From an uncultured Succiniclasticum sp. (GTDB lineage Bacteria; Bacillota; Negativicutes; Acidaminococcales; Acidaminococcaceae): a DNA stretch of 34,143 nt. Every line of letters begins with the position of its first letter. Position 1 is the first letter of the stretch. Location: NCBI GenBank assembly GCA_905235335.1, contig CAJOKZ010000017.1:1-34143 (forward strand). The letters are read 5' to 3'. Made by a program: the position numbers and the translations under genes. This document shows positions 1-8,651 of this stretch, one piece after another. The notes under the pieces are model-generated. The model made no database searches. It saw nothing but the letters and a program-made list of their open reading frames with translations, and had not been told where the DNA came from.

Positions 1-179
1 CAGCCAACTCCTCACCTTGCTTTCAGACCGGCACGATTCCTCCGCAGTTTTATTATAGCAGAAGCAGTCCGAAATTTCTATGAATTCAGTGTGAAAAAAT
101 GCCCGCCTTTATGATAGAATAATTTAAAGATAAAATTCGCTGCATTCAATATAGTTCCAAGTCACCATACTGGCAATAC

Positions 180-227
180 CATAAACAAAAACGCGCTCTT
201 TGCGGTGCGGGTCCATTTTTGTTTATG
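180..227. repeat. Perfect 12-bp inverted repeat upstream of the Fe-S protein gene
   Basis: Positions 180-191 and 216-227 are exact reverse complements (CATAAACAAAAA / TTTTTGTTTATG) around a 24-base GC-rich loop. It lies in the 5' region of the gene at 279. No T-run follows the stem on the + strand, so it is not an obvious terminator in that direction. It could be an RNA hairpin in the leader, an operator, or a remnant of a palindromic element. The rest of 1-278 holds no gene. TATAAT on the minus strand at about 53-58, preceded by TG, could be a leftward extended -10 element for a gene outside the window. Confidence 0.5.
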
Positions 228-278
228 TAAAAAGGTTACGTATAAAAGTCGAGGAGAAGACCGGAGAGGAGAATTTTT

Positions 279-1154
279 ATGATTACCAAAGAGGAGATCA
301 GAAAGCTGGTCGAAGATTTTGTGGACACATCTCCCGTAAACCGCATGGGCGAAGCCTTTGGCGAGGAGAAGATGTGGGAGCATCCGATGGTAGGATTTGC
401 CAGCGGGGCCGATCCGCTTTTCCGGCAGTTCAAGGCCCGGAACGGTTGCGGCACGACACACTGGATGCCGGCGGAAATTTTCAACAAACAGTTTCCCGAC
501 AGCCACGCCAGACCGGAAGAGCTGACCATTGTCAGCTGGGTGCTGCCCCAGACGGAAGCCACAAAAGCCTCCATGCGCTGTCAGGACAAATGGCCCAGCG
601 AGCGTTGGGCCCGGGCCCGGGTGATCGGCGAGCCGATCAACGAGGAAGTCCGGAAATATATGGTCAGGACCCTGACGGACATGGGCTATGAGGTGATGGC
701 CCCGGTGCTCCACCCGGAGTGGACCCGCCTGGAAAATGAGGTGCAGACTTTTACCTCCAAATGGTCGGAGCGGCATATCGCCTATACCGCGGGACTGGGC
801 ACCTTTAGTTTCAGCGACGCGCTGATCACCCGGAAGGGCATCGCCCACCGGCTCGGCTCCATCATCATCAAAGTGAAACTGGAACCGGATAAGCGGCCTT
901 ATTCCGGCCGGTTCGACTGGTGCCTGTATTATGCCAAAGGAACCTGCCTGCAATGCGTGCGGCGCTGCCCCGGGGAAAATGCGCTGACACTGGAGAACGG
1001 ACACCTGAAGCGCAACTGCAAAGCCTATTCCCACGGAAAAACAACATCTTATATTAAAGAGCATTTCCATATCGACGGTTACGGCTGCGGGTTCTGCCAG
1101 ACCGGCGTTCCCTGCGAAAGCCGGATTCCCGTTGGGATCAATGTCGAAGAATAA
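279..1154 (+). CDS. QueG-like (COG1600-type) double-cluster Fe-S protein
   Basis: This 291-residue protein has two clusters of cysteines near the C-terminus. The first is Cys215, Cys223, Cys226 and Cys230, where CLQCVRRCP is a ferredoxin-type C-x2-C-x3-CP motif. The second is Cys247, Cys270, Cys273 and Cys279, in YGCGFCQTGVPC. This arrangement is typical of the epoxyqueuosine-reductase-like family. It is shorter than true QueG (about 380 residues), and the cobalamin-binding region cannot be assigned with certainty, so queuosine synthesis is not claimed. A redox role in the cytoplasm is the safest reading. The ATG at 279 follows a GGAGAGGAGA Shine-Dalgarno sequence. It is a single-gene unit, closed by a hairpin terminator at 1188. 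The first 270 bases of the window carry no other gene. Confidence 0.75.
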   Translation: MITKEEIRKLVEDFVDTSPVNRMGEAFGEEKMWEHPMVGFASGADPLFRQFKARNGCGTTHWMPAEIFNKQFPDSHARPEELTIVSWVLPQTEATKASMRCQDKWPSERWARARVIGEPINEEVRKYMVRTLTDMGYEVMAPVLHPEWTRLENEVQTFTSKWSERHIAYTAGLGTFSFSDALITRKGIAHRLGSIIIKVKLEPDKRPYSGRFDWCLYYAKGTCLQCVRRCPGENALTLENGHLKRNCKAYSHGKTTSYIKEHFHIDGYGCGFCQTGVPCESRIPVGINVEE

Positions 1155-1187
1155 CAATTTGCAAATGCTTTTTTCAGAAATGAATGC

Positions 1188-1227
1188 ACCGGCTGCGGAA
1201 TACACATCTGCAGCCGGTTTTTTCTTT
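1188..1227 (+). terminator. Intrinsic terminator after the Fe-S protein gene
   Basis: ACCGGCTGC (1188-1196) pairs perfectly with GCAGCCGGT (1210-1218) around a 13-base loop, followed by a T-rich tail (TTTTTCTTTT). It sits 34 bases after the stop codon of the upstream + strand gene and also separates it from the convergent sbcC end at 1303. Confidence 0.85.
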
Positions 1228-1302
1228 TCCTTCGGACCTGCAGCCGTATCGGTTTTTGCGCAGCTTTACGCTTCCCCTCCGGTTCGGTCCTCCGATTTTC
1301 TC

Positions 1303-4300
1303 TTAACTGATCTGCCAGCGGGTGTGGCTTCCGTGTTCGTCCTTTGCCACGATCAGCTGGTCTTCGATTTCCTGCTTCAGCTCGGACACGTGGGATATGA
1401 TGCCGACCAGGCGGGAGCCGCCCGCCATCCGTTTCAGCACCCGGACCGCCTGGCTGCGGGAATGTTCGTCCAGGGAGCCGAAGCCTTCGTCGATGAACAT
1501 CACGTCCAGGTTGAGGGACGCGGAGCTTTCCTGTATCTGATCCGCCATGCCCAGCGCCAGGGACAGCGCCGCCATAAAGGACTCGCCCCCGGACAGGGTG
1601 CGCACTTCCCGCTCCCTGCCGGTGACCGCGGAATACACCATCAGATCCAGCCCCCGGTTTTTCCCCTGCCCGGCCTGTTCTTCCCCGGTCATGCGAAGTT
1701 CAAACTGACCGGCGGACATTTCCCGGAAGCGCCGGTTGGCAGCGTACAGAATACGCTGGAGGTAATAGCGCTGTACAAAGGTTTCGATGTCCATGCGGGC
1801 GTCCTTCTGCTTGCCGTTGAGACGGTCGTGCAGCAGGGCGATGCGTCCATATTCCCGTGCCGCTTTTCCGTTGTCTTCCAGATTGCGGGCCAGCGCCTCG
1901 CAGGCAGCGGAATTTTTTTCCAGCAAATTTTTTGTATGCTGCAATTCCGTTTGCACCGCCGTCAGTTTTGCTTCGGCAGCTTCGGTGGCAGTCTGTAATT
2001 TTTCCAGTTCCGGCTTCGTGCGTCCGGCGATGGTCTGCTTCGCCGTTTCGGCCGCGCTCCGGGCAGAGATGCGTTTCGCATTATGCTCATTGATTTTCTG
2101 TTGCAGCGTGGCGACTTCTTCTTTGCGATGTTCGGCAACAATGGATTGCCATTGGGATTCGGCAATTGCTTTTTCTTTCAAGGCAGCTCCATAGGCTGCG
2201 AACCGCGCGTCCCGTTCTGCTTTTTGTCCGGGCAGTTCTTTTTTGTATTGGGCAATTAATGTGTCCGCTGTTTCTTTTTCCTGCTTCACCGCCAGCAACA
2301 TTTTTTTCGCCGCCTCATAGGCAGCGTCTTTTTTATTTTTTTCCGTTTTCCTGTCGTCCAAAATTCGCTGCGCTTCTTCCGCCGTCGCAAATTCTTTTTG
2401 CTGCCCCAGGGTATTCAGCGCTTCTTCCGCAGCGGCAAATGCCGTGCGGGCTTCCGTGACGGTTTTCTGTTTTTCTTCAAACGTCCTTTTCAGTTCCGCC
2501 TTTTTTTCATCTGCGCTGCGCAGTGATTCACGGATCTCGCCCAGCGTTTTTACATTTTGCTGCAGCGCCACGCCTTCCTCGTCAAGCTGTTTTTTCCAAT
2601 TGTCGATCCTCGTTTTGGCTTCGCTCAGAACCATTGTTTCCGGAACATCCGCCATCTCTTTCGCCATTTGCTCCCGAAGCTTCGCCAGATTATCTTGCAG
2701 CTCCTTCGTTTTTTTCTCCAGCAATTCGTTGGCCGTACCAACTTTCGCCGCTTTTTCCGAACTGGCTCCTTCCAGTTCGGAAACTTCTTTGGCCAGCTTT
2801 TCGATAACGGCCCGGGTCAGGTCGGTATGCTCCCCAGCCAGGGCGCAGGGCTGCGGGTGCTCTTTGGAACCGCAGACCGGGCAGGGTTCCCCCGGTTTCA
2901 GCTGCTGCGCGATAAAGCCCGCTTGGGCATCCAGGAAGGCATGCTCTTCCGGTTGTATTCCTCCTGCTTTTCAATCAGCGCATGCCGGGCCTCCTCATAT
3001 TCATTTTTTGCCTGTTTGACAGCCTTTATCTGCTGCCGGCGCGTTTCGCTCTCGTCCGCTTCTTTCTGCCAGGTCGTCTGCAATTCTCCGGCCTTATTCT
3101 CTTTTAGCTTCCATTCCCCCAACAGCAATTCCGCGCCGGTTAACGTTTCCGCCTGCTCTTTCCATTGCCGTTCCTGTGTTTCAAATTCTTGCAGCGCTTC
3201 TTTGGCTTTATCTTCCGCAGTCTGTTCCTCTTTTAGCAGTTTCTTCTTCTTCGCCAGATTTTTTTCTGCCTCTGCAATTTTTCCAAAAACATCAAGGGCA
3301 TGTTCAACCCGCTGCGAAAGCGCAGCACAGTTTTCCCTTTCTGCTTCGCACGCTTCTTTCGCCGCTGCTTCCCCTTCGCCGGCTTTGGCAAAAGCCTCCG
3401 CAAGATGCGGCAGATTTTTTTCCTGTTCATTCAGTAGTTTCCGGTTTGTTTCCGCAAATATTTTTTCCGCATCCGCAAAACGCTGGTAAACCGTTTGCAC
3501 CTCACAGGCTGCCGTAATTTTTTCGATCAGCTCCGCGGCTTCCGCGATTTCTTTTTCTTCTGCTTTGCAGACCGCCAGCGTTTTTTCCGCCGCTTCCAAC
3601 TGTTCGAAAGAACGTAACAGCAGCTTAGCCTGCTGCAATGCATCCCTAATATCGTCCCGCTCTTTTTGCGCCATCGCTTCCGTCTTCTTCGTCTGCTCTT
3701 TTGCGTTTTGCAATTTTGCGCAGAGGGCTTGCAGCCCGGCTACAAAAGCTTCCAGCTCCGGCACGTTTAGTTGCGCCGAAGCCAAAATATTTTTTTGCAT
3801 TTCTTTCAGCGCGGCAAGACCCGGAGCCGCGTTATTTTTTTCAACATCGTCCGCAGCCTCTTCATTCCCTGCCGCAGCCGCAAATAAGTCCTGCTCCCCA
3901 TCGCCGGGCGAAATTATTTCCGCGTTGTTTCCCTCTTTCTTTACGTCAGCTTCTTCCCCCGCAAGTTCAGCCTCCGCGAATTCTTCCTCCGGTATCACGG
4001 CGTGCCCCACTTCCGCTTTGCAGGCAGCAAAAATGCTGTCCATCTCCTTTTGTTTCCGATCCCTTCGCTCCTTCAGTTCCTTCACGATGCGGGGGAACAG
4101 TTCCGTGCCGAACAGCTTGCGGAAAATCAGCTTTTTTTCATCGGACGGGGCGCGCAAAAGTTCCATGAACTCGCCCTGGGCGATCATGGCGATCTGCATG
4201 AACTGGCTTTGGGTCAGTCCTACAATCTCTTCGATCTTCCGGTTCGTCTCCGCGATTTTTCCGTCAAACGTTTTTCCGTCGGGCAGCGTCAGCGTGACGA

Positions 4301-4811
4301 CTTCCTTTACGTCAACCTCGCCGCTTTTCGCCCCGGCCCGTTTCGGCGGACGTTTGTAATGGGGCGATCGGTACACCGTATACATCTGCGGGACGCCGCC
4401 CTCCCGCTCGGAAAATGTCAGCTCCACAAAAGGATGCAGCGCTTTGGGGGATGCGCTGCCGGCCGCTACACTTTCGACGGCAGCCTCCTTCGACGCGCCT
4501 TTTCCGGGATCGTCTTTGGCTGCCGCCGCAGATGCGGCGCCGTCCTGTCCTTCCTTCTTCTTTTTGTTTTTCTTTTTCGCGTCCTCCGTCACGGCCACGT
4601 ACTGGCTCGCCAGTTCCGCGCCGTCTTTTTTATTGTTGGTGGAACCCGTTTCCCCGTACAGCGCGAAAACGATGGCGTCAAAAATCGTCGTCTTGCCCGC
4701 GCCGGTATCGCCTGTAATCAAGAAGAGGCTGCGGTTCGCTTTCGTAAAATCAATTTCCGTTTTTCTGCCGTAGGAGCCGAAGGCCTGCATCGTCAGTTTA
4801 ATCGGTCTCAT
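1303..4811 (-). pseudogene. sbcC: sbcC, DNA repair exonuclease ATPase subunit, interrupted by a one-base frameshift
   Basis: SbcC is the SMC/Rad50-like ATPase that works with SbcD to cut DNA hairpins and blocked ends. The N-terminal part (4811-2898, 637 residues) has Walker A GDTGAGKTT at residues 34-42 followed by a long coiled coil. The C-terminal part contains the zinc hook CPVCGS (2872-2883), more coiled coil, the ABC signature LSGGESF and Walker B FIDEGFG. The two parts are in different frames. Near 2945-2950 the minus strand reads CGGAAGAGCAT; one extra A restores an uninterrupted reading through the zinc hook. With one base added the gene is 3510 bases, or 1169 residues, normal for SbcC. 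The start follows AGGAGG and lies 64 bases after sbcD. A lysine- and alanine-rich insert occupies residues about 78-124. The shift may be a sequencing error or a true lesion; the sequence cannot tell which. Confidence 0.85.
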
Positions 4812-4875
4812 GCCTGCTCCTCCTGTTGTAACATGCAGGAAGCAGCAACGGCGCCCGCATTATAAGTTCGAAATA

Positions 4876-6033
4876 TCATGCCTGCTCCTCCCCGTCTTGC
4901 GCGGCGTTGACCGCTTCACGCAAAATCGCTTTTTCTTCTTCGTCCAGATCTTTCAAAAACGCATTGCACAACGCATAGGCGTCCAGTTCTTCATCCGGCA
5001 CGGGCTGTGCCGAATAATCCAACCTCCGCGCGGCGCTCCGTCGTATTTCCAGCAGGTTCGGGAATGCGTAACGGATCCGGTCCTGCAGGTCGATGGTGTC
5101 ATAATCCGTTTTATCTGTAAGCACTACGGTTACAAAATCCTGACAGGTCTGCGCCAGAATTTCCGACAGCCCGCCGGTGATCACGCGTACCCGGCGCAGT
5201 GGCGTAAGCGGAAGGACCTCGGTCCGCACCGTTCCCTTTTCCGCCAGTTCCACAAAAAGTATCCCCTTCTGCTGTTCCGCCTCGCTGACCGAACAGGCCA
5301 GCGGCGTGCCGCAGTAACGGTACACTTCGCTGCCTGCTTTCATCGGTTTGTGGATGTGTCCCAGCGCCGCGTAGTCAAAGGGCTGCAGCACATCGGTCCG
5401 CACCTGGTCTATATTCCCCACCGTGATGATTTCCGACTCCATGCGTTCCACCTCGTCCGCATCTTTTCCCGACGGCAGATAAAACTGATGGCTTACCAGC
5501 ACATTGCGTTCCGCCGTGTCGATGGGTTCCCGCCGGATCAGGCGGCGCAGCGTCTCGTCATAGGACAGGTTGTTTCCGTTGTCGTCCGTGCCCAGGATCA
5601 GTTTTACCACGGACGGTTTCACATAGGGCAGCAGATAAAAATTCACCCTGCCGAACCCGTCCTGCAGCGTGACCTTTTCAATATGCTCTTCCGGCAGCTG
5701 GGGCGGCACGCCGATCATATGGATCTTCTGCCGCCGCAGCACGCTGCGGTACAGGTTCACCCTCGTCCCGCTGTCATGGTTGCCGCTGATGATCATGATT
5801 TCCGCCCGGGGCGCCGCCCCGTTCAGCTGCGAAATGAACGTGTCGAACACTTCCACCGCCTCGGCCGACGGCACCGCCTTGTCATAAATATCCCCGGCTA
5901 TGACGATGGCATCCGGCTGTTTTTCCGCCGCCATGTCCGCAATCTGTTTTAAAATGTATTCCTGGTCCTCCCGCATGTCCCGGTTCACCAGTTTTACCCC
6001 GATATGCAGGTCGGAGAGATGAAAAAATTTCAT
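4876..6033 (-). CDS. sbcD: SbcD, DNA repair exonuclease nuclease subunit
   Basis: SbcD is the Mre11-like metallophosphoesterase partner of SbcC and supplies the Mn-dependent nuclease. The phosphoesterase motifs are all present: DLH (Asp8, His10), GDIYD (47-51), GNHD (84-87), SHQF (181-184) and GHIHKP (225-230). From the chosen ATG the protein is 385 residues, a normal family length. A GTG 15 bases upstream at 6048 is in frame, but the ATG at 6033 has GAGGGG at suitable spacing and gives the standard N-terminus MKFFHLSDLHIG. It lies directly upstream of sbcC on the same strand, the common sbcDC order. A 70-bp inverted-repeat element sits just upstream at 6065-6134, so its transcription may pass through that element. 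Confidence 0.95.
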   Translation of the reverse strand: MKFFHLSDLHIGVKLVNRDMREDQEYILKQIADMAAEKQPDAIVIAGDIYDKAVPSAEAVEVFDTFISQLNGAAPRAEIMIISGNHDSGTRVNLYRSVLRRQKIHMIGVPPQLPEEHIEKVTLQDGFGRVNFYLLPYVKPSVVKLILGTDDNGNNLSYDETLRRLIRREPIDTAERNVLVSHQFYLPSGKDADEVERMESEIITVGNIDQVRTDVLQPFDYAALGHIHKPMKAGSEVYRYCGTPLACSVSEAEQQKGILFVELAEKGTVRTEVLPLTPLRRVRVITGGLSEILAQTCQDFVTVVLTDKTDYDTIDLQDRIRYAFPNLLEIRRSAARRLDYSAQPVPDEELDAYALCNAFLKDLDEEEKAILREAVNAAQDGEEQA

Positions 6034-6064
6034 GGACGCGCCCCTCACAATTTTCCGAATTTAT

Positions 6065-6134
6065 GGAAACGATGATTAATTCGTCTGCACGCTGACCGGT
6101 GCTTTTTGCACAAACTCATTTAATCATCGTCTCC
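6065..6134 (-). mobile_element. 70-bp MITE-like palindromic element with TTAT target duplication
   Basis: The ends are GGAAACGATGATTAAT (6065-) and, reversed, GGAGACGATGATTAAA (from 6134), which match at 14 of 16 positions as terminal inverted repeats. TTAT occurs directly outside both ends (6061-6064 and 6135-6138), as expected for a 4-bp target site duplication. Related ends occur at 13343, 16057 and, more diverged, at 30861-31010. No transposase is encoded, so it would be non-autonomous. It lies between the methyltransferase gene and sbcD. Read on the minus strand the element includes AAGGAG followed by ATGAGTTTGTGC, a potential small reading frame that runs to just before sbcD. Confidence 0.7.
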
Positions 6135-6187
6135 TTATATCTGTATCGATCCAGTAAGCAGCTTGCAGTACGAAGACTTTTTATCAT

Positions 6188-7051
6188 TCAGCGGCAGAAC
6201 TTTCGCTGCCGCAGCCCTTCAAACAGGATGATCCCGGCCGCCGTGGCCACGTTCATGGATTCCGCCAGCCCTGTCATGGGAATGAACAGGCGCGTTTGTA
6301 CCGCAGCCTGCAGCGCTTCGGAAACCCCGTTGGCCTCATTTCCGAAAATGAATGCTGTTTTTTTGCTCAGGTCCGCCTTATATATATTGGCTGCGCCCTG
6401 CATAGCGGTTGCGACCGGTTCGTACCCGCTGCGGTAGCACCAGGTCAGCGCTTCTTCCGCCGTCACGCCCTGGACGACCGGCAGATGGAACAGGGATCCC
6501 ATGGAAGCCCGTACCGCTTTGGGACTGAACGGGTCCACGCAGTCTTCCAGCAGGATGATTCCCAGCGCCCCCGCCGCGTCAGCCGTGCGGATGATGGTTC
6601 CCATATTGCCCGGGTCCTGGATGCGGTCCAGGATCACGACCGGGGCGTTGTTGTCTGTTTCCGGCACAGCCTTTCCGATACTGTCCTGTTTTCCCGCGTG
6701 CCGCTTTTTATCTGCCATATGCGGCTGCAATTGCCGCAGATCGTTGTCCGGCAGGCGGATCACCGCCAACACCCCCTGGGGTGTTTTCGTGTCGCTGAGC
6801 TTCGCCATCACCTTATCATCCACCTGGCAGAGCGGTATCTTTTTTTCTTCCGCCAGGTTCAAAAGTTCCTGCAGTTTCCGGTCTTCCGTTCCGGTATAAA
6901 ACACTTCCGTCACGTCTGCGTATCGAACCGCTTCTTCCACCGCGCGCAATCCTTCGGCAAAAAATTTGCCGCTTTCCGTCCTGAACTTTTTCTGTTTTAA
7001 ATTCGAAATTTCTTTGATCCGCTGGTTATTGACACTGGTAATGATTTCCAT
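6188..7051 (-). CDS. TrmH/SpoU-family RNA 2'-O-methyltransferase
   Basis: The 287-residue protein has the three SpoU (SPOUT class) motifs: motif 1 DRIQDPGNMGTIIRTADAAG (142-161), motif 2 FGNEANGVSE (236-245), and motif 3 IPMTGLAESMNVATAAGI (257-274). The N-terminal ~100 residues form the usual SpoU substrate-binding subdomain. A poorly conserved linker (about 103-136) separates the two. Members methylate a ribose 2'-OH of 23S rRNA or tRNA using S-adenosylmethionine. The exact target (for example an RlmB-like 23S site) cannot be read from the sequence, so no symbol is given. It lies downstream of rplT but behind a strong terminator, and a TATAAT at 7195-7200 may start its own transcript. sbcD and sbcC follow on the same strand. 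Confidence 0.9.
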   Translation of the reverse strand: MEIITSVNNQRIKEISNLKQKKFRTESGKFFAEGLRAVEEAVRYADVTEVFYTGTEDRKLQELLNLAEEKKIPLCQVDDKVMAKLSDTKTPQGVLAVIRLPDNDLRQLQPHMADKKRHAGKQDSIGKAVPETDNNAPVVILDRIQDPGNMGTIIRTADAAGALGIILLEDCVDPFSPKAVRASMGSLFHLPVVQGVTAEEALTWCYRSGYEPVATAMQGAANIYKADLSKKTAFIFGNEANGVSEALQAAVQTRLFIPMTGLAESMNVATAAGIILFEGLRQRKFCR

Positions 7052-7194
7052 AACTGTTTCCTCTTGCCGTGAATTTTTCTATAAATTATTGCACAACAGG
7101 GGCCCTGGGCAGGACATTCCGCAGCGCAAGGCCGGGGCTGCGGTTACAGCGCCCCCGGTAATCTTTTCGCCGCGGCATACCGTCATGCCAATTT

Positions 7195-7200
7195 ATTATA
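7195..7200 (-). promoter_or_regulatory. Possible -10 element for the methyltransferase gene
   Basis: TATAAT on the minus strand lies just downstream of the rplT terminator. No clear -35 hexamer is visible; the region 17-18 bases upstream is the terminator T-run. The predicted leader of about 140 bases contains two hairpins, GGCAT/ATGCC and CCGGGG/CCCCGG, of unknown meaning. Confidence 0.4.
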
Positions 7201-7218
7201 CCACATCGGCCCGGCCAT

Positions 7219-7250
7219 AAAAAAAGAACCTGAAAGCATTTTTCAGGTTC
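7219..7250 (-). terminator. Intrinsic terminator of the infC-rpmI-rplT operon
   Basis: On the minus strand GAACCTGAAA pairs perfectly with TTTCAGGTTC (arms 7241-7250 and 7226-7235) with a 5-base loop, followed by seven Ts (7219-7225). It begins 28 bases after the rplT stop codon. Confidence 0.9.
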
Positions 7251-7278
7251 TCCGGTTGTGAAATTTTTATAAACGGCA

Positions 7279-7632
7279 TTAAAGCGCATTCTTTGCGGTT
7301 TCCACCAGTTTTGCGAAAGCGGCGGCGTCGCTGATGGCCATGTCGGCCAGCACCTTGCGGTTCAGTTCGATACCGGCTTTGGTCAGGCCGTTGATGAAAC
7401 GGCTGTAGGACATGCCGTTAGCACGGGTAGCCGCATTGATACGGGCGATCCACAGCTTGCGGAACTCGCGTTTTTTGGCGCGGCGGTCCCGGCGGGCATA
7501 CATCAGGGCCTTCATCACGGTCTCATTAGCTTTTCTGAATAACAGATGCTTTGCCCCGCGATATCCTTTTGCCAGTTTCAGAATATGTTTATGACGACGA
7601 TGGGCGGTTACGCCAACTTTAATTCTTGCCAT
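7279..7632 (-). CDS. rplT: 50S ribosomal protein L20
   Basis: A 117-residue, very basic protein matching L20 along its whole length (N-terminal [15 protein letters not shown], then an Arg/Lys-rich helix and the globular C-terminal domain). L20 binds 23S rRNA early in large-subunit assembly. In many bacteria it also represses its own operon by binding the leader of infC. It is the last gene of infC-rpmI-rplT and lies 28 bases after rpmI. The ATG follows an AGGAGG site. A hairpin terminator follows. Length and residues look fully normal. Confidence 0.98.
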   Translation of the reverse strand: MARIKVGVTAHRRHKHILKLAKGYRGAKHLLFRKANETVMKALMYARRDRRAKKREFRKLWIARINAATRANGMSYSRFINGLTKAGIELNRKVLADMAISDAAAFAKLVETAKNAL

Positions 7633-7660
7633 GATTGTTCTCCTCCTGTTTCCTCAAGTC

Positions 7661-7858
7661 TTATGCGTACGGCAGCATTTTTGCTACGCGTTCATGATCG
7701 GTCTTGTGAACGAGACCTGCTTTGCGCAGATTTCTTTTACGGGTAGGAGATTTATGTTCCAGAATATGGCTGCGGAACGCTTTGCCGCGTTTGAATTCGC
7801 CGGAACCGGTCACTTTGAAGCGTTTCGCCGCGCTTCTGCGGGTTTTCATCTTAGGCAT
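7661..7858 (-). CDS. rpmI: 50S ribosomal protein L35
   Basis: This 65-residue basic protein starts [15 protein letters not shown], the standard L35 N-terminus. The open frame extends six codons further upstream, but the ATG at 7858 is the real start: it has AAGGAGG seven bases ahead and gives the conserved beginning. L35 is a structural protein of the large ribosomal subunit. It sits between infC (18 bases upstream) and rplT (28 bases downstream) in the universally common three-gene operon and should be co-regulated with them through the infC leader. Confidence 0.98.
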   Translation of the reverse strand: MPKMKTRRSAAKRFKVTGSGEFKRGKAFRSHILEHKSPTRKRNLRKAGLVHKTDHERVAKMLPYA

Positions 7859-7876
7859 GGTGTTGTCCTCCTTCAA

Positions 7877-8392
7877 TTACTTTTGCTTAGGCGCAATGAT
7901 CATGGTCATATTGCGGCCTTCAATTTTGGGTTTCTTTTCTACAATAGCCGTACTTCCCAATTCCTCGGCCATTTTATCCAGCAGCGCTTCCCCCAGTTCC
8001 GGATGGCTCATCTCACGGCCGCGGAACATGATGGTAACTTTGACTTTGTTGCCATCTTCCAGGAATCGGGCTGCATTTTTAAACTTAACGCCAAAGTCAT
8101 GGTCTTCAATACCGGGGCGCAGCTTCACTTCTTTGATCTCAAAGACCTTTTGTTTTTTACGGGCTTCTTTTTCCCGTTTCTGCTGCTCATAACGATATTT
8201 GCCATAATCCAATATCTTGCACACGGGAGGCCGGGCCTGGGGGGAAATTTCCACAAGGTCAAGATGACGCTCCTGGGCAATCGCATTCGCTTCCCGGCTG
8301 GACATAATGCCCAGCTGCTGCCCGTTCTCGTCGATCACGCGCACCTCGCGCCAGCGGATATCATCGTTAATGCGTAAGTCTGCCTTGCTAAT
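7877..8392 (-). CDS. infC: Translation initiation factor IF-3, with an AUU start codon
   Basis: IF-3 binds the 30S subunit, prevents early subunit joining and checks the start codon. The protein carries both IF-3 domains, with the hallmark VRVIDENGQQLGIMSSREA near the N-terminus and the C-terminal domain ending at 7877. The first ATG/GTG/TTG-type start (GTG at 8344) would remove 16 conserved N-terminal residues. Reading upstream in frame gives RINDDIRWREVRV, typical of IF-3, and ends at an ATT codon (8392-8390) preceded by GGAGGT at 8406-8401 with 8-base spacing. This gives 171 residues, the normal length. An AUU start is a well-known feature of infC, where IF-3 discriminates against its own message. 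The gene has a promoter at 8623-8651 and a leader with an attenuator-like hairpin. Confidence 0.93.
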   Translation of the reverse strand: MSKADLRINDDIRWREVRVIDENGQQLGIMSSREANAIAQERHLDLVEISPQARPPVCKILDYGKYRYEQQKREKEARKKQKVFEIKEVKLRPGIEDHDFGVKFKNAARFLEDGNKVKVTIMFRGREMSHPELGEALLDKMAEELGSTAIVEKKPKIEGRNMTMIIAPKQK

Positions 8393-8406
8393 AGCGGTTC
8401 ACCTCC

Positions 8407-8616
8407 AAATAATCTGTCAGAAAGACGGGATCCTTTCGCCGGCGCATTGACCGGAGCGCCAGTGATGCTGCCCCTGAAGCGCAACATCGTTTTCCCGTGT
8501 TTCCGCTGTAACAAATGAAAAAGCGGGCGGAACAGATTCCACCCGCACAAATCGCCGTATTCAACCCTGTCGAGCGAGGCCGCAAGGTGAGAAGCGGATG
8601 GCTTCTTCTTTGTTAC
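8407..8616 (-). promoter_or_regulatory. infC operon leader, probably an L20-type autoregulatory attenuator
   Basis: About 210 bases separate the predicted transcription start from the infC ribosome binding site. The leader contains a terminator-like hairpin at 8518-8546 and further GC-rich segments. In Firmicutes this operon is often controlled by L20 binding to such a leader. No L20-binding motif could be confirmed by eye, so the mechanism is inferred from gene context and the hairpin. Confidence 0.55.
8518..8546 (-). terminator. Attenuator hairpin in the infC leader
   Basis: On the minus strand GCGGGTGGA (8546-8538) pairs with TCCGCCCGC (8531-8523), with one G-U pair and a six-base loop, followed by TTTTT (8522-8518). 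The position, between promoter and infC start, fits transcription attenuation rather than gene-end termination. Confidence 0.75.
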
Positions 8617-8622
8617 TGAGAT

Positions 8623-8651
8623 ATAATAGCACGCAATGCGCCCAATGTCAA
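8623..8651 (-). promoter_or_regulatory. Sigma-A-type promoter of infC-rpmI-rplT
   Basis: Minus strand TTGACA (8651-8646), a 17-base spacer, then TATTAT (8628-8623). This is a near-consensus vegetative promoter, placed about 230 bases ahead of the infC start codon. Confidence 0.85.

Noticed and set aside
162..1205. Long minus-strand open frame opposite the QueG-like gene
   Set aside because: It is a shadow of a well-supported Fe-S protein gene, without family features or a ribosome binding site.
2444..4865. Several long + strand frames opposite sbcC, rich in Ser, Phe and Ala
   Set aside because: They mirror the coiled-coil codons (Lys, Glu, Ala) of sbcC and show no domains.
7086..7289. Minus-strand 67-codon frame between rplT and the methyltransferase
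   Set aside because: It crosses the rplT terminator, has no ribosome binding site, and shows no protein-like pattern.
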